Source: Planctomycetia bacterium (GTDB lineage Bacteria; Planctomycetota; UBA8108; SXIK01). From it: 64,000 bases of DNA. Location: NCBI GenBank assembly GCA_005772855.1, contig SXIK01000117.1, positions 62,001-126,000 of the forward strand. Direction: 5' to 3'. The notes under the pieces are model-generated. The model saw only the letters and a program-made list of their open reading frames with translations. It had not been told where the DNA came from and made no database searches. Of this stretch, positions 36,801 through 45,887 are shown piece by piece (positions within the stretch are counted from its first letter, which is position 1; each line of letters opens with the position of its first letter). The position numbers were made by a program, and so were the translations under genes.

Positions 36801-37427
36801 ATGGATGCCGAAATGATTCGTGACGGGGCACTCGCCGCCAGCGGGCTTCTCTTCGAGCGCATCGGTGGACCGAGCGTGAAGCCCTATCAGCCCGGCGGCA
36901 TCTGGGAATCGGTTGGTTTCGTGGGCAGCAACACCTTGAACTACAAACAGGATCAAGGGGCCGCGCTCTACCGGCGTGGGCTCTATACCTTCTGGAAGCG
37001 CACTGCGCCGCCGCCGGTGCTCTCCCTCTTCGATGCTCCTAGCCGGGAGACTTGCACGGCGCTTCGGCAGCGCACGAATACGCCGCTTCAGGCCCTCGCC
37101 ACGATGAACGATGTCCAGTTTTTCGAAGCCTCACGGCGTCTTGCCGAGCGCATGGTTCACGAAGGAGGTCCCACGCCTCGAGCCCGGATCTCTCACGGCT
37201 TCCGCCTCGCCACCGCGCGTTCGCCGCGGCCAGACGAGCTAGAAGTGTTGGTCGAAACCTACAGCGAACACCTGGCCGAATATCGGTCCAATCCCATGGA
37301 AGCCCTGAAGGCTGTGAGTGTGGGGGACTCGAAACCCGACGAGTCAATCGACGTCAACGAGCTTGCAGCGTACACGATGATTGGAAATTTGATCTTGAAC
37401 CTCGACGAGACTCTCACGAAGGGATAA
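33885..37427 (+). CDS. Cytochrome c-like PSCyt1/DUF1549/DUF1553 protein
   Basis: ATG 33885 begins a short signal-like N-terminus and is preferred over 33789; the protein has 1180 residues. A c-type haem motif [10 protein letters not shown] lies near residue 45 (PSCyt1), DUF1549 follows ([46 protein letters not shown] with a second CxxCH), then an inserted region (about 600-770) whose PA14/sugar-binding look is only suggestive ([20 protein letters not shown]), and DUF1553 at the C-terminus ([40 protein letters not shown]). This planctomycete architecture is usually encoded beside DUF1501 proteins, as here. Its function is not known; it is thought to work in the periplasm. Confidence 0.92.
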   Translation: MSCLESIRILCTLAASYAGLSDSTRVDFNRQVRPILSDKCYRCHGPDEGERKAKLRLDRKDGLFASRSGAAVVPGKSAESSVYARITASSPEDLMPPPDSGKSLSAGEIDLIRRWIDQGAEWSGHWAFIPPRRPPVPEIPETEVFKGEVEPPFNSIDRFLRARLRSVGVRPSPVADPVTIIRRVTLDLTGLPPTPAEVDAFVAAPSLRAYEAVVDRLLGSSRYGEHMARYWLDAVRYGDSHGLHFDNERSLWPYRDWVIRAFNENKPFDAFTVEQLAGDLLPDATLEQKVATGFNRCNVSTSEGGSIEAEVLMRYAVDRVEAVGTVWMGLTVGCAVCHDHKFDPISQKEFYQLYAFFNSFEEGAMDMNIALPPPFVRIVTKEQGATIAKFRQEVQVLRQQLDAPIPEVDAAESKWFASLADSLKRAWQAIELAKAESTGGAKLRRLDDDSVLVEGPSPERAVYELMYSAPRDPITAIRLEVLRHDSLPLGGTGRADKANFVLSEVEASTVHPPAVSGAQRPGQAITFSSAQADYSQRGFEVVRAIDGKNDTGWAVDGFTRREDCAAVFFLASPVVVEEGALLRIRLLQESGGHQTIGRFRVSVSSHPLFGPVVLEPWSVVGPIPAENELDAFEKDFGPEAKLDLGATFADGRLKWQEKPDFEDGKVHDFPSEIGAVYLHRVARSPAPRKFPISLGSNDGLKVWSNGKLVHENNVRRAAGADQDAVTLDLEPGENHLLFKVANFAGACGFYFKRKDTESRNEILDLEPILSVAPESRSEADRKRLREYYRANYSPELQRLQARAVELDKKAAAIEAQAPGTMVTTEMTNRRDAFVLIRGEYTQRGEKVSPGVPAVFSPLGKGEPRNRLGLARWLVGRDHPLTARVTVNRFWQQYFGAGIVKTSVDFGSQGEWPVHPDLLDWLAVEFIESGWDVKRFQKLLVMSAAYRQSARVTAELIEKDPENRLLGRGARFRMDAEMIRDGALAASGLLFERIGGPSVKPYQPGGIWESVGFVGSNTLNYKQDQGAALYRRGLYTFWKRTAPPPVLSLFDAPSRETCTALRQRTNTPLQALATMNDVQFFEASRRLAERMVHEGGPTPRARISHGFRLATARSPRPDELEVLVETYSEHLAEYRSNPMEALKAVSVGDSKPDESIDVNELAAYTMIGNLILNLDETLTKG

Positions 37428-37431
37428 TGGC

Positions 37432-38907
37432 ATGCCCTCGATCGAATCCTCTCTTTCTGAAGAGCGAAGACTTTTCCTTGCCCGTCGTCACTTCTTCGGG
37501 CGCTCGGCAACCGGGATTGGGACAGCCGCCCTGGCGTCTCTTCTGACGCCGGACCTGTTCGCCGCGCCCTCGTCGTCAAAGTCGGAAGAGATGCCACCAA
37601 GTGGCCTCCACTTCGCCCCGACCGCGAAACGAGTCATCTACCTCTTCATGGCCGACGCCCCTTCGCAGATGGACCTCTTCGACTACAAGCCCAAGATGAG
37701 CGAGTGGTACGACAAGGACCTCCCCGACTCTGTCCGCAAGGGCCAGAGGATCACGACCATGACTTCCGGACAGGCTCGTTTCCCCATTGCGCCGTCCATC
37801 TTCAAGTTTTCCCAGCATGGACGGAACGGTGTCTGGATCAGCGAACTTCTGCCGTATACGGCCAAGATTGTCGACGATATTTCGATCGTCAGGAGTGTCA
37901 ATACCGAGGCGATCAATCACGACCCGGCGATCACGTACATTCAGACTGGAAGTCAACTCCCCGGGCGGCCTAGCATGGGTGCGTGGCTGTCCTACGGGCT
38001 TGGCAGTGAGAGTAAAGACTTGCCAGCGTTCGTTGTCTTGCATTCGCGGTGGAGCTCAGGCGCTGGCTCACAGGCGCTCTTTTCCAGGCTCTGGGGCTCG
38101 GCGTTCTTGCCGACCCGTTACCAGGGTGTCAGCTTGCGATCGAGCGGCGATCCCGTCCTTTACCTTTCGAACCCTCCCGGCGTGAAGGACACTACTCGTC
38201 GAAAAATGCTCGACGGCCTCGCCAGGCTCAACCAGAAGACTCAGGAGGCGATCGGCGACCCGGAAGTCGCGACCCGCATTGCTCAATATGAGATGGCGTA
38301 TCGCATGCAGAGCTCTGTGCCCGAGCTGGCGGACATTTCCAGGGAGCCGAAGAGCGTGCTGGACCTTTACGGGCCCGAGGTGACGCAGCCCGGAACTTTT
38401 GCGGCTAATTGTTTGCTGGCCAGACGGCTCGCCGAGCGTGGCGTGCGCTTCACGCAGGTCTACATCCGCGGCTGGGACCATCACTCCACCTTACCCGAGA
38501 ACATCCGCAAGCAGGCAAGGGACATCGACCAGGCTTGTTATGCCCTCATTACCGATCTCAAACAGCGAGGCCTCTTCGACGACACGTTGGTCGTGTGGGG
38601 AGGGGAGTTTGGCCGCACCGTCTATTGCCAGGGAACTCTCTCGCAGACCAACTATGGCCGCGATCACCACCCCCGCTGCTTCACACAGTGGATGGCCGGG
38701 GGAGGCGTGAAGCGCGGGATCGTGTACGGCGAGACCGACGATTTCAGCTACAATGTGATCCAAAATCCCGTCCACATCCACGACATGAACGCGACGATTC
38801 TCCACACCCTCGGGATTGATCACAAGCGGCTCACCTACCGTTTCCAGGGCCGAGATTACCGACTCACGGACGTGCACGGCGAGGTCGTGAAGGAGTTGCT
38901 GGCCTGA
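37432..38907 (+). CDS. DUF1501 domain protein (Tat-exported, sulfatase-like fold)
   Basis: The start is 4 bases after the stop of the DUF1549/1553 gene, so the two are one transcript. The 491-residue protein opens with a twin-arginine-like [20 protein letters not shown], then [99 protein letters not shown] and [20 protein letters not shown], all characteristic of DUF1501. The fold is related to alkaline phosphatase/sulfatase. Role in planctomycetes: probable extracytoplasmic degradation, still unproven. Confidence 0.92.
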   Translation: MPSIESSLSEERRLFLARRHFFGRSATGIGTAALASLLTPDLFAAPSSSKSEEMPPSGLHFAPTAKRVIYLFMADAPSQMDLFDYKPKMSEWYDKDLPDSVRKGQRITTMTSGQARFPIAPSIFKFSQHGRNGVWISELLPYTAKIVDDISIVRSVNTEAINHDPAITYIQTGSQLPGRPSMGAWLSYGLGSESKDLPAFVVLHSRWSSGAGSQALFSRLWGSAFLPTRYQGVSLRSSGDPVLYLSNPPGVKDTTRRKMLDGLARLNQKTQEAIGDPEVATRIAQYEMAYRMQSSVPELADISREPKSVLDLYGPEVTQPGTFAANCLLARRLAERGVRFTQVYIRGWDHHSTLPENIRKQARDIDQACYALITDLKQRGLFDDTLVVWGGEFGRTVYCQGTLSQTNYGRDHHPRCFTQWMAGGGVKRGIVYGETDDFSYNVIQNPVHIHDMNATILHTLGIDHKRLTYRFQGRDYRLTDVHGEVVKELLA

Positions 38908-38988
38908 AAAAAGGAAGGGGCCAGGGCCGGAATCAACTGAACCAGCGGCAAGCCGTTCCGGGTTGGGTGGGCGACCATCGAGACCCCA

Positions 38989-40380
38989 CTACTTCACAAG
39001 GGTCTTGATCCACTGGGACAGAGTTTCGAAAGTCTGAGCTCCGGTAAGTTTTCGAGCATTGACCAGCCTCCCGCCCTCCACGCGTCCCACAAAGAAAGTG
39101 GGGGTTGACCCGACCCCAATGGCTTCCGTGTTCCCGTAGGCAAAGTCTTTTTCGACCTCTTGAGCCTCAAGAGGATCCTCAAGACAGGCGAGGAAGGCCG
39201 CGGTGTCGAGCTTGAGACTCCTGGCAAGCTCCTTGTAAGTCCCGGGTCCCAGCGGCCCCTTGTGAGCGAAGAGAGCGTCGTGCATTCCCCAGTAGGCGTC
39301 TTGCCTGGCGGCGCAGTTTGCGGCCACCGCCATGCTCAGGGCCTGAGCATGAGACTTCAGAGGGTAATCGCGAAGGATGTACTGTGCCTCACCCGTATCG
39401 ATGTGCGCCTTCTTCAGGGATGGGAGGACCTCCACGGCGACTTTTCGCGAGGACGGGCACTGATAGTCAGAAAACACAACCACGCCAACCTTTGCCTCGC
39501 GTTTCCCCAGGACAGGGTCGTCATCCAGGCTCACGACGGCGACGGTTGGAAGTTCATTTACCGGGACTGGCGCGCGATCTTGTTTCGTTTGGGCTTTAAG
39601 AAAACTCAGGTCACTCACCCAGCGCGTCGGTTTCCTTGGACCCGCAAGCTCCTCATCGATCAAGTGCTCGAAGACTTCGATCGGTTGGGCTCCCCGAAGC
39701 GGCCGGCCATTGATGAAGAAGTAAGGCGTTGAGTAGACGCCCAGTTTCCGCGCCAGGGCGGAATCGGCACGCACTGTGCGTGCAAACGCACCCGAGTTCA
39801 GTGCCACTTCAAACTCGTTGGCGTTCAGGCCGATTTCGTCCGCATACTTGACCAGATGCTCCAGCTTCAGAGCTTTTTGGTTCTCAAAGAGCTTCCTGTT
39901 CATCTCAGGAAACTTGCCAAGGTCTTTTGCCGCCAGCGCGGCCTGCGCAGCCAACTCTGCGTTGAGGTGGGACCGCGCGGGCTTCTGCTTGAAGACGAAC
40001 CTCAGTTTCTCCGGGTACTTTTGGGCGATCTCCTCGAGGGTGATGTGCGCCTTGGTGCAGAAATGGCACTGGTAGTCAATGAACGCAACCAGGGTCACCG
40101 GTGCTGTCTCGAGGCCGATGGTGGGAGAGTCCTTGAGATTGTCAATTCTTACCCTGACGATTTCGGTCTCGGAGGCTGGCTGCCCGGAGTCAGCCCTGGA
40201 CTTCGCCGGCTTGTCGGGTCCCGGCAGGTTCGTGGTGCCCGGAAGACCCGGGTTTCCCGTCTTCTCGCTGCCTGGAGACTGTGCCCGGATGGACCGTGCC
40301 TGAACGCTTGAGAAGATCACGAGCATCAGAAGGAAAGCTTTCACCCCGCTGACCCCAACAATGCAAAATCGAGCCTTCAT
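38989..40380 (-). CDS. Secreted protein with two DsbA-like thioredoxin domains
   Basis: The 463-residue protein starts with a signal (VKAFLLMLVIFSSVQARSIR) and a Pro/Gly-rich linker. Domain 1 (about 75-230) has FIDYQCHFCTKAHITLEEIA with an intact CxxC (CHFC) and the cis-Pro segment YSTPYFFINGRPLRGA. Domain 2 (about 290-460) has FSDYQCPSSRKVAVEVLPSL, where the second Cys of CxxC is Ser (CPSS), and GVGSTPTFFVGRVEG. The second domain therefore keeps a single nucleophilic Cys and may act as an isomerase or a binding domain, while the first may oxidise or reduce disulfides outside the membrane. It converges on the DUF1501 gene. Confidence 0.9.
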   Translation of the reverse strand: MKARFCIVGVSGVKAFLLMLVIFSSVQARSIRAQSPGSEKTGNPGLPGTTNLPGPDKPAKSRADSGQPASETEIVRVRIDNLKDSPTIGLETAPVTLVAFIDYQCHFCTKAHITLEEIAQKYPEKLRFVFKQKPARSHLNAELAAQAALAAKDLGKFPEMNRKLFENQKALKLEHLVKYADEIGLNANEFEVALNSGAFARTVRADSALARKLGVYSTPYFFINGRPLRGAQPIEVFEHLIDEELAGPRKPTRWVSDLSFLKAQTKQDRAPVPVNELPTVAVVSLDDDPVLGKREAKVGVVVFSDYQCPSSRKVAVEVLPSLKKAHIDTGEAQYILRDYPLKSHAQALSMAVAANCAARQDAYWGMHDALFAHKGPLGPGTYKELARSLKLDTAAFLACLEDPLEAQEVEKDFAYGNTEAIGVGSTPTFFVGRVEGGRLVNARKLTGAQTFETLSQWIKTLVK

Positions 40381-40513
40381 GGTTTATTCCATACTTCCTG
40401 GCGCTTCCGGCATTCGCAAGCGAAATGATCCTGGAAATTGCCCCGGAACTAATCCGCCCTCGAATACTATTAAATCTTACCCGGCCGGTCCAGCCCGTGG
40501 GGTCAAGAAGTGG

Positions 40514-41293
40514 TCATTTCCGGCGGACGATCAGGTGATCCGGCAGTTCGTTCACGGTCTCGCCGTGCCGGGGGTGATGCTCGGCCAGAACAGCCGCCAC
40601 AGCCTCGATACCTTTCCGCAAGCCCTCGGCGAGGCTGCCCTTTTGAACTCCCGCGACGATGGCGCTGTCAGCGTCGTGCCAGGTCGCTGCGCTGGTCCTT
40701 GAATGAATTCCCTCGTCGGCGAGTACGACGGCCATGCGCTCAAAGACGGAAACAAGAATCAACACTCCGCTGCGTTCGGAGGTGAGGTGAACGCCCAGGC
40801 GTGCGAACTCTTGAAGAGCCTGCTCTTCCACCGTTTCCTGGGCACGTTTGTCACCCACGAAGTTGCGTTTGAAATCGGGAAGCGCGCGGGCCAGCGCAAA
40901 GCCCAGCGCGCCGGAGGCGAGAAGAAGAGCCAGCCAGAGTGACGGGTGAGCGGTATCGAAATAAGCGCTCGACAAGATGGCTCCCACAAGCAGCGTGCAG
41001 AGCGCTGCGAGCCAGTCACCCTGGGGATGGTCATCCGAGCATTCGAGCACGACGACCTGGATCTCTCCGACGGTTTGTAGCTCGGCCTTCGCGATCTCTG
41101 CGCGCAGGGCGTCCATTTCCCCCCGGGAGAGTCTGCCCACTGCCGGCTGGCGCGCATGCCGGATGATTGCGCGAACGATCAAGATACCCAGAGCAATGGC
41201 CGCAAGCCAGGCGGCGATCTCGCTGGCTCTGTCGAGCCAATCAACCCCATGTCCAGCTGCTTGCCAGCCTGCCGCAAGGAAAATTGTTTGCAT
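40514..41293 (-). CDS. TPM-domain membrane protein
   Basis: ATG 41293 overlaps the stop of the preceding TPM gene (TAATG), giving 259 residues. The N-terminus is a membrane helix (EIAAWLAAIALGILIVRAII), then the acid/basic TPM-domain pattern: LRAEIAKAELQTVGEIQVVV, two more hydrophobic stretches (LCTLLVGAILSS; WLALLLASGALGFALARALP), then KRAQETVEEQALQEFARLGV and VSVFERMAVVLADEGIHSR. TPM domains (after TLP18.3, Psb32, MOLO-1) occur in bacterial envelope proteins next to LemA. Exact role unknown. It is the last gene of a lemA-TPM-TPM operon. Confidence 0.85.
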   Translation of the reverse strand: MQTIFLAAGWQAAGHGVDWLDRASEIAAWLAAIALGILIVRAIIRHARQPAVGRLSRGEMDALRAEIAKAELQTVGEIQVVVLECSDDHPQGDWLAALCTLLVGAILSSAYFDTAHPSLWLALLLASGALGFALARALPDFKRNFVGDKRAQETVEEQALQEFARLGVHLTSERSGVLILVSVFERMAVVLADEGIHSRTSAATWHDADSAIVAGVQKGSLAEGLRKGIEAVAAVLAEHHPRHGETVNELPDHLIVRRK

Positions 41294-42036
41294 TACCACC
41301 TCCCGCTTGCACCGCCACCGGAAAAGCCCCCGCCCCCGCCAAAGCCACCAAATCCCCCCCCGCATCCTCCTCCGAAGCTGCCAGCACGCCGGGAGGCTCC
41401 TTTCAAGAGCATCGATGTCGCAAGTGCGTGGCCGAAGGATCCCACTGTTGCGGTTCCCCTTCCTTGCCGACCTCGCGTTGCGACGATCCAGAAGATGATC
41501 AAGACGAAAATGAGGAGCGCCTTGATTCCTGCGTACGCGTTCTGGCCGTGCCGGAGCGATTCAGGCAATTCGCCGCCTCCAAGGACTTTCTGCATGGCCT
41601 CAACACCGGCCACGAGCCCGGTGTAATAGCCTCCTTCCCTGAAACTCGGCACGATAACTTCGCGAATGATGCGACCACAAATTGAGTCCGTGAGCGCTCC
41701 CTCGAGCCCGCGGCCCACTTCGATGCGGAGCGCTCGGTCGGCCTTGACGACCACGAGGAGCGCCCCGTTGCTCGCTTCTGGACTTCCGATCTTCCATGCA
41801 CGAGCCACTTCCAGCGCGAATCGTTCTATCGGTTGGCCGCCTATCTCCGTCACGCTCAGAATCGCGAGCTCACGACCTGTCCTTCGCTTGTAGGCTTCGA
41901 GCTCCTGTTCGAGCGCTTTTTCCTCAAGAGGCTTCAAGAGTCCGGCAAGGTCGGTCACCCAGCCGTCGTTCTGCGGCAAGGCGGCTTGTGCCTGCGCAGC
42001 GATCGCCACGAGCAAAGGGAGCAAAAGGCGCACCAC
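41293..42036 (-). CDS. TPM-domain protein (YgcG-like) with Gly-rich tail
   Basis: The 247-residue protein begins with a signal peptide (MVRLLLPLLVAIAAQAQAAL), then the TPM domain: WVTDLAGLLKPLEEKALEQE, RTGRELAILSVTEIGGQPIE, SNGALLVVVKADRALRIEVG, REVIVPSFREGGYYTGLVAG. One membrane helix (GIKALLIFVLIIFWIVATRG) and a glycine-rich end (GGGCGGGFGGFGGGGGFSGG) follow, the usual YgcG plan. It starts 6 bases after lemA's stop and overlaps the next TPM gene by one base, so the three are co-translated. Such operons are widespread; their role is not settled. Confidence 0.92.
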   Translation of the reverse strand: MVRLLLPLLVAIAAQAQAALPQNDGWVTDLAGLLKPLEEKALEQELEAYKRRTGRELAILSVTEIGGQPIERFALEVARAWKIGSPEASNGALLVVVKADRALRIEVGRGLEGALTDSICGRIIREVIVPSFREGGYYTGLVAGVEAMQKVLGGGELPESLRHGQNAYAGIKALLIFVLIIFWIVATRGRQGRGTATVGSFGHALATSMLLKGASRRAGSFGGGCGGGFGGFGGGGGFSGGGASGRW

Positions 42037-42041
42037 ACTCT

Positions 42042-42686
42042 CTACTTTTTCCCGAAGTCGAACTGAACCGTGGGCACAGCGCGTTCCTCGCCGGTTGCCT
42101 GGAATTGTGCCGCTTCCTTGAATCCGAAAAGCGACGCGAACAAGCTACCTGGAAAGACCCCCACTTTGGTGTTGTAGGCCTGCACGGACTCGATGTAATC
42201 GCGCCGGGCCGTTGCGATCCGATTCTCGGTGCCTTCCAGTTGATCCTGCAGCGAGAGGAAATTTTTCGAGGCCTTGAGATCGGGGTAACTCTCAGCCACG
42301 GCGATGAGGCGCGTCAACGCTCCGCCCAGCTTCTGCTGGGCACTCAAGTAGGCCTCGAGCGCCCGGGGATCCTCAGGCAAGGCAGGAAGCTGCATCCTGC
42401 TTACGGAAGCGCGCGCTTCCGTCACCGCCTCAAGCGTTGAGCTTTCGAAATTCGCTGCCCCCTTGACCGTCTCGACGAGCTGCGGAATAAGGTCCGTACG
42501 CCGTTTGTACTGATTGTCAATTTCGGCCCAGCGGCCTTCAACGTTTTTCTTGGAGCGGACAAGGCTGTTGTAATGCCCGACTCCGCAGCCGCCGATCAAG
42601 AGCACAAGAAGCGAGAAAACCCCGAGCGCCACGAGAAGACCCTTGCCCTCGGAAAGGTAACGCCCGGACGACATGGACGATTGCAT
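42042..42686 (-). CDS. lemA: LemA family membrane protein
   Basis: ATG 42686 with AGGAG 8 bases upstream is the chosen start (214 residues); the frame extends to 42749. One N-terminal membrane helix (GLLVALGVFSLLVLLIGGCG) is followed by the LemA pattern HYNSLVRSKKNVEGRWAEID, QYKRRTDLIPQLVETVKGAA and ASKNFLSLQDQLEGTENRIA, RRDYIESVQAYNTKVGVFPG, and SLFGFKEAAQFQA. LemA is a periplasmic-facing helical membrane protein of unknown molecular role, nearly always encoded with TPM proteins, as in the two genes downstream. Confidence 0.95.
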   Translation of the reverse strand: MQSSMSSGRYLSEGKGLLVALGVFSLLVLLIGGCGVGHYNSLVRSKKNVEGRWAEIDNQYKRRTDLIPQLVETVKGAANFESSTLEAVTEARASVSRMQLPALPEDPRALEAYLSAQQKLGGALTRLIAVAESYPDLKASKNFLSLQDQLEGTENRIATARRDYIESVQAYNTKVGVFPGSLFASLFGFKEAAQFQATGEERAVPTVQFDFGKK

Positions 42687-42840
42687 GTGTGTTCTCCTGA
42701 ATGTCGATCCGCAGATTTTCTTGACCAACGCAAATTCTATCAAAAACAATTTTCGAGTCCTGGCTGCTCACCGGCAGCATTTCCTTCAGCCTCTTGGCGG
42801 TCCGGGGCAACGCCTCGACCGCCTCCGTGGGATTCTCTCG

Positions 42841-43632
42841 TCAAACGAACTCCGCGCGAGCCTCGCCAAGGGAATCGATGGCGATCACAACCCGATCTCC
42901 AGGCGAGACCCAGCGAGTTTCGACCACGCTGCCGGTGAACACAAATTCTCCACTCCGCAAGAATTGTCCGCGCCTGTTGAGCGAGTTTGCAAGCCATGCC
43001 AGCGCCTCGAACGGATGCCCCATCACATCACCGCTGCGTCCTAGCCCAACTTCGTTGCCGTTGATCAAAGTGCGTCCGGTGAGGGAGACCAGGTCAAGTC
43101 GCTGCCAGTCGCTGATCCAGTCATCGATCACGCAGCCTGCATCGAAAAAATCGTCTGCGATGAGCGTGGGTGTATCCATGGTCTTGTAGTTTTCGTAACG
43201 ATCGTCCACGATCTCCATACCGGCGGCGATGGCGGCGACGGCTTGCGAAACGCTTTGACGCGTGTGAGGTGACTCCCCCGACGGCAGGTCGGCCTCGAGC
43301 AGTACCACGACCTCGCATTCGACACCGACGTGGAGATATTCCTCATGTCTGAGCCGGGCACTGTTTCGATGGATCGTGTTCGCGTACACGCCTCCGGCGC
43401 AGGGGCTGTCGATGTTCAAGAATCTTTGCATAACCTTCGTCGTGCAGCCGATCTTGTGGCCGGCGACCCGACCCAGGCGCGAACGACCGAGCAAGGTGTG
43501 CAATGTCGCCTGCACCGCATAGGCTGCGCGCTCGTCTGCAGGCCGGCAAGTCTCGGGCAAGCCTTGAAATCGAGTGCGGCCCAGCCTGTGTTCGCAAAGA
43601 GTCTGCGCAGCCTGCTGTGTAGCGTTGAATTG
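42841..43632 (-). CDS. 2-keto-4-pentenoate hydratase-like protein (FAH superfamily)
   Basis: ATG 43632 (MQFNATQQAAQTLCEHRLGR) is chosen; the frame is open further upstream without family resemblance. The 263-residue product follows the MhpD/hydratase plan: AYAVQATLHTLLGRSRLGRV, AGHKIGCTTKVMQRFLN, LHVGVECEVVVLLEADLPSG (metal-binding Glu/Glu), AAGMEIVDDRYENYKTMD, GNEVGLGRSGDVMGHPFEAL and FVFTGSVVETRWVSPGD. Hydratases of this family add water to 2-keto-4-pentenoate in meta-cleavage pathways, and relatives decarboxylate 4-oxalocrotonate. It is divergent from the reductase-kinase-enolase-like operon with about 290 bases between, which may hold both promoters. Confidence 0.87.
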   Translation of the reverse strand, partial: QFNATQQAAQTLCEHRLGRTRFQGLPETCRPADERAAYAVQATLHTLLGRSRLGRVAGHKIGCTTKVMQRFLNIDSPCAGGVYANTIHRNSARLRHEEYLHVGVECEVVVLLEADLPSGESPHTRQSVSQAVAAIAAGMEIVDDRYENYKTMDTPTLIADDFFDAGCVIDDWISDWQRLDLVSLTGRTLINGNEVGLGRSGDVMGHPFEALAWLANSLNRRGQFLRSGEFVFTGSVVETRWVSPGDRVVIAIDSLGEARAEFV

Positions 43633-43920
43633 CATCGCTTTTCTCGCCGTGTCTGGAGCCAGTATCAGGCAATCCTTCAGGTTTCTTGTTGCTGCGAGAT
43701 CCTGCCCATCAACACAGAGCCTGGAGCGCGCGAGGCCAGCATGGCCCGCAGCCACTGCAAGGGTGCACACTCCTTGACAGCCTTCTCGAACACACTCAGA
43801 GTAAACAATCTCCAAGTCGTGGTTGGCGAGTCAACATAAACAAACCCCCATGGTACCTCCAATGATTTTCAATAGGTTTCTGCAAGACAAGGGTCGCCGT
43901 TTCGCCGGGAGGCTTTCTTG
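43633..43920. promoter_or_regulatory. Divergent regulatory region, boxes not defined
   Basis: These 288 bases separate two divergent genes that may belong to one pathway. The proximal part before the plus-strand gene is AT-richer (ATGATTTTCAATAGGTTTC near 43863), and GGGAGG at 43908-43913 is its ribosome-binding site. I could not identify operators or -10/-35 pairs with confidence. Confidence 0.4.
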
Positions 43921-44868
43921 ATGTCCCCAATCACCAACGTGGCGGTCATGGGTGCCGGCGCGGTCGGAAGCTACTTCGGTGCAATGCTGGCTCGCGCCGG
44001 CCACCCAGTAATGCTCATAGGGCGGCCGGCCCATGTACAGGCCATTGCGCAGGATGGCCTAAGGGTCGAAACCACGCAATTCACCGAGTATGTGCGCATG
44101 CAAACGAGCAGCGATCCCAGCGCGGTCCACGGTGCTGATCTGATCCTGTTTTGCGTTAAATCGACGGACACCGAGCAGGTGGCCGCTGAAATCGCGTCAC
44201 ACCTTATCCCGACTGCGACTGTCCTGAGCCTACAAAATGGCGTCGACAACGCCGAGCGCATTGCTCGTCACTTGCCCAATCGGGTAATTCCCGCAGTTGT
44301 TTATGTGGCAACTGCCGTGACGACTCCCGGCTGTGTAAAGCATTTTGGTCGGGGCGACCTGGTAATTGGCGAAATGAAGGGAATGGCGCGTCACCGGAAC
44401 TCCTACGCCGAGTCGCTTCAGCAGATCGCTCGTCTTTTTGAAGGAGCCGCAGTGCCGGTGCGTGTGTCCGAGAACGTGGCCGGGGAACTCTGGGCGAAGT
44501 TGGTTGTAAATTGCGCCTACAATGCCATTTCTGCGCTGGGCCAAGCTTCCTACGCAAGACTCGCTTCACAAGGCCCCATTCGCGAAGTGATCCGCGAGGT
44601 AGTTCTCGAAGTGATTGCAGTGGCGACGGCATGCGGCGTGGAGCTCTCGCCCGGAGAGACGCTCAGGGCTACTGAAAAGATTGCGGTGTCAATGGCCGGG
44701 CAGCTATCCTCGACGGCTCAGGATGTTGCACGCCGGAAGCGCACGGAAATCGATTACTTGAATGGCTTCGTGGTTCGAAAAGGCCGAGAATTTAACATAC
44801 CCACACCCGTGAACCATACACTCCATGCGCTGGTCAAGCTCATGGAGGCGGGTTATCTGACAAAATAG
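43921..44868 (+). CDS. 2-dehydropantoate 2-reductase-like (ApbA/PanE family)
   Basis: ATG 43921 follows GGGAGG with 7 bases between. The 315-residue protein has the PanE plan: NVAVMGAGAVGSYFGAMLAR with GxGxxG, then ADLILFCVKSTDTEQVAAEI, LSLQNGVDNAERIARHL (the catalytic-domain entry), VAGELWAKLVVNCAYNAISA with the conserved Lys and Asn, and a C-terminal RKRTEIDYLNGFVVRKGREF with the Glu/Asn pair. The family reduces ketopantoate with NADPH, but many members act on other 2-keto acids. No pantothenate genes are near; the following kinase and enolase-like genes argue for a different substrate. It is the first gene of that operon. Confidence 0.87.
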   Translation: MSPITNVAVMGAGAVGSYFGAMLARAGHPVMLIGRPAHVQAIAQDGLRVETTQFTEYVRMQTSSDPSAVHGADLILFCVKSTDTEQVAAEIASHLIPTATVLSLQNGVDNAERIARHLPNRVIPAVVYVATAVTTPGCVKHFGRGDLVIGEMKGMARHRNSYAESLQQIARLFEGAAVPVRVSENVAGELWAKLVVNCAYNAISALGQASYARLASQGPIREVIREVVLEVIAVATACGVELSPGETLRATEKIAVSMAGQLSSTAQDVARRKRTEIDYLNGFVVRKGREFNIPTPVNHTLHALVKLMEAGYLTK

Positions 44869-44870
44869 GC

Positions 44871-45887
44871 ATGCTGGCCGAATCCCCCAAGGCTGTACCG
44901 ATTGAGTTCGCAAATGCTCTGAAGCAGCTGGGGCTCTGTGGTTCGACGGTCTTGCAAGGCCAGCCACTTCCTGGCGGTATTTCGTCGGACATCTGGCGTA
45001 TTGATACAGCACAAGGCCCCGTCTGCGCCAAACGAGCGTTGCCAAAGCTTCGGGTCTCGGCCGACTGGCGGGCCCCCATTCAGCGCAACGTCTACGAGGC
45101 ACGTTGGATGCGCATCGCAAATCTGGCAGCTCCAGGCTGCACTCCGGGGCTGATCGGACAGCATGAGGAGTCAGGTATTCTTGTAATGTCCTATTTGCCT
45201 CCGCGGGATTATCAACTCTGGAAGGAAATGCTGAGCCAGGGGCAAGCCGATGTCGCGACCGCAAGAGCCGTTGCTCGTATTCTTGTACGCATTCACCAGT
45301 ATTCTGCTGCCCATCCGGAGCTTGCTTCTGAATTTCCTACCGACGAAATATTTTACAACATCCGCATCGAACCCTACCTGGTGGCAACAGCCAAACGCTA
45401 CCCTGACCTTGCTGAAGTGTTCTCCTCCCTGGTTGCCACGACTCAGGCCAGCAAGCGCACGCTGGTGCACGGCGACGTGAGCCCCAAGAACATTCTGATC
45501 GGTCCGGGGGGCCCAGTTTTCTTGGATGCCGAGTGTGCCTGGTGGGGTGATCCTGCCTTTGACCTGGCATTCCTCACCAATCATTTGCTGCTCAAGTGCT
45601 TGTGGTGTCCTGCCGTTGCCAGCAGCTTTCTTGGTTGTTTCGATACGACCGTTGATACTTACTTGGGTGAAGTGGACTGGGAGGACGCCAGTGATCTGGA
45701 ACGTCGCACCGCGCATCTGCTCCCGGGGTTATTTCTTGCCCGAGTCGATGGAAAATCACCTGTCGAATACATTACCCAGGATTCACAACGTGAGCGAGTT
45801 CGACGGGTTGCCCGTGCGCTGTTGCTCAACCCTGTCAGTCGCCTGTCAGAAGTTCGCCACGCCTGGCAAAAGGAGCTGAAGCAGTGA
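44871..45887 (+). CDS. Phosphotransferase of the aminoglycoside/choline-kinase fold
   Basis: It begins 2 bases after the reductase stop. The 338-residue protein has the APH/choline-kinase fold: LPGGISSDIWRIDTAQGPVC AKR in the nucleotide site, MSYLPPRDYQLWKEML, and the catalytic segment LVHGDVSPKNILIGPGGPVF, with Asp and Asn, then LDAECAWWGDPAFDLAFLTN (metal Asp). It phosphorylates a small alcohol, and no resistance function is implied by context. With a 2-keto acid reductase before it and an enolase-like enzyme after it, phosphorylation of a 2-hydroxy acid is the most economical guess. Confidence 0.85.
   Translation: MLAESPKAVPIEFANALKQLGLCGSTVLQGQPLPGGISSDIWRIDTAQGPVCAKRALPKLRVSADWRAPIQRNVYEARWMRIANLAAPGCTPGLIGQHEESGILVMSYLPPRDYQLWKEMLSQGQADVATARAVARILVRIHQYSAAHPELASEFPTDEIFYNIRIEPYLVATAKRYPDLAEVFSSLVATTQASKRTLVHGDVSPKNILIGPGGPVFLDAECAWWGDPAFDLAFLTNHLLLKCLWCPAVASSFLGCFDTTVDTYLGEVDWEDASDLERRTAHLLPGLFLARVDGKSPVEYITQDSQRERVRRVARALLLNPVSRLSEVRHAWQKELKQ

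Noticed and set aside
42841-43815. Start of the hydratase at 43815
   Set aside because: The first 61 codons do not look like the family; ATG 43632 gives the usual N-terminus.
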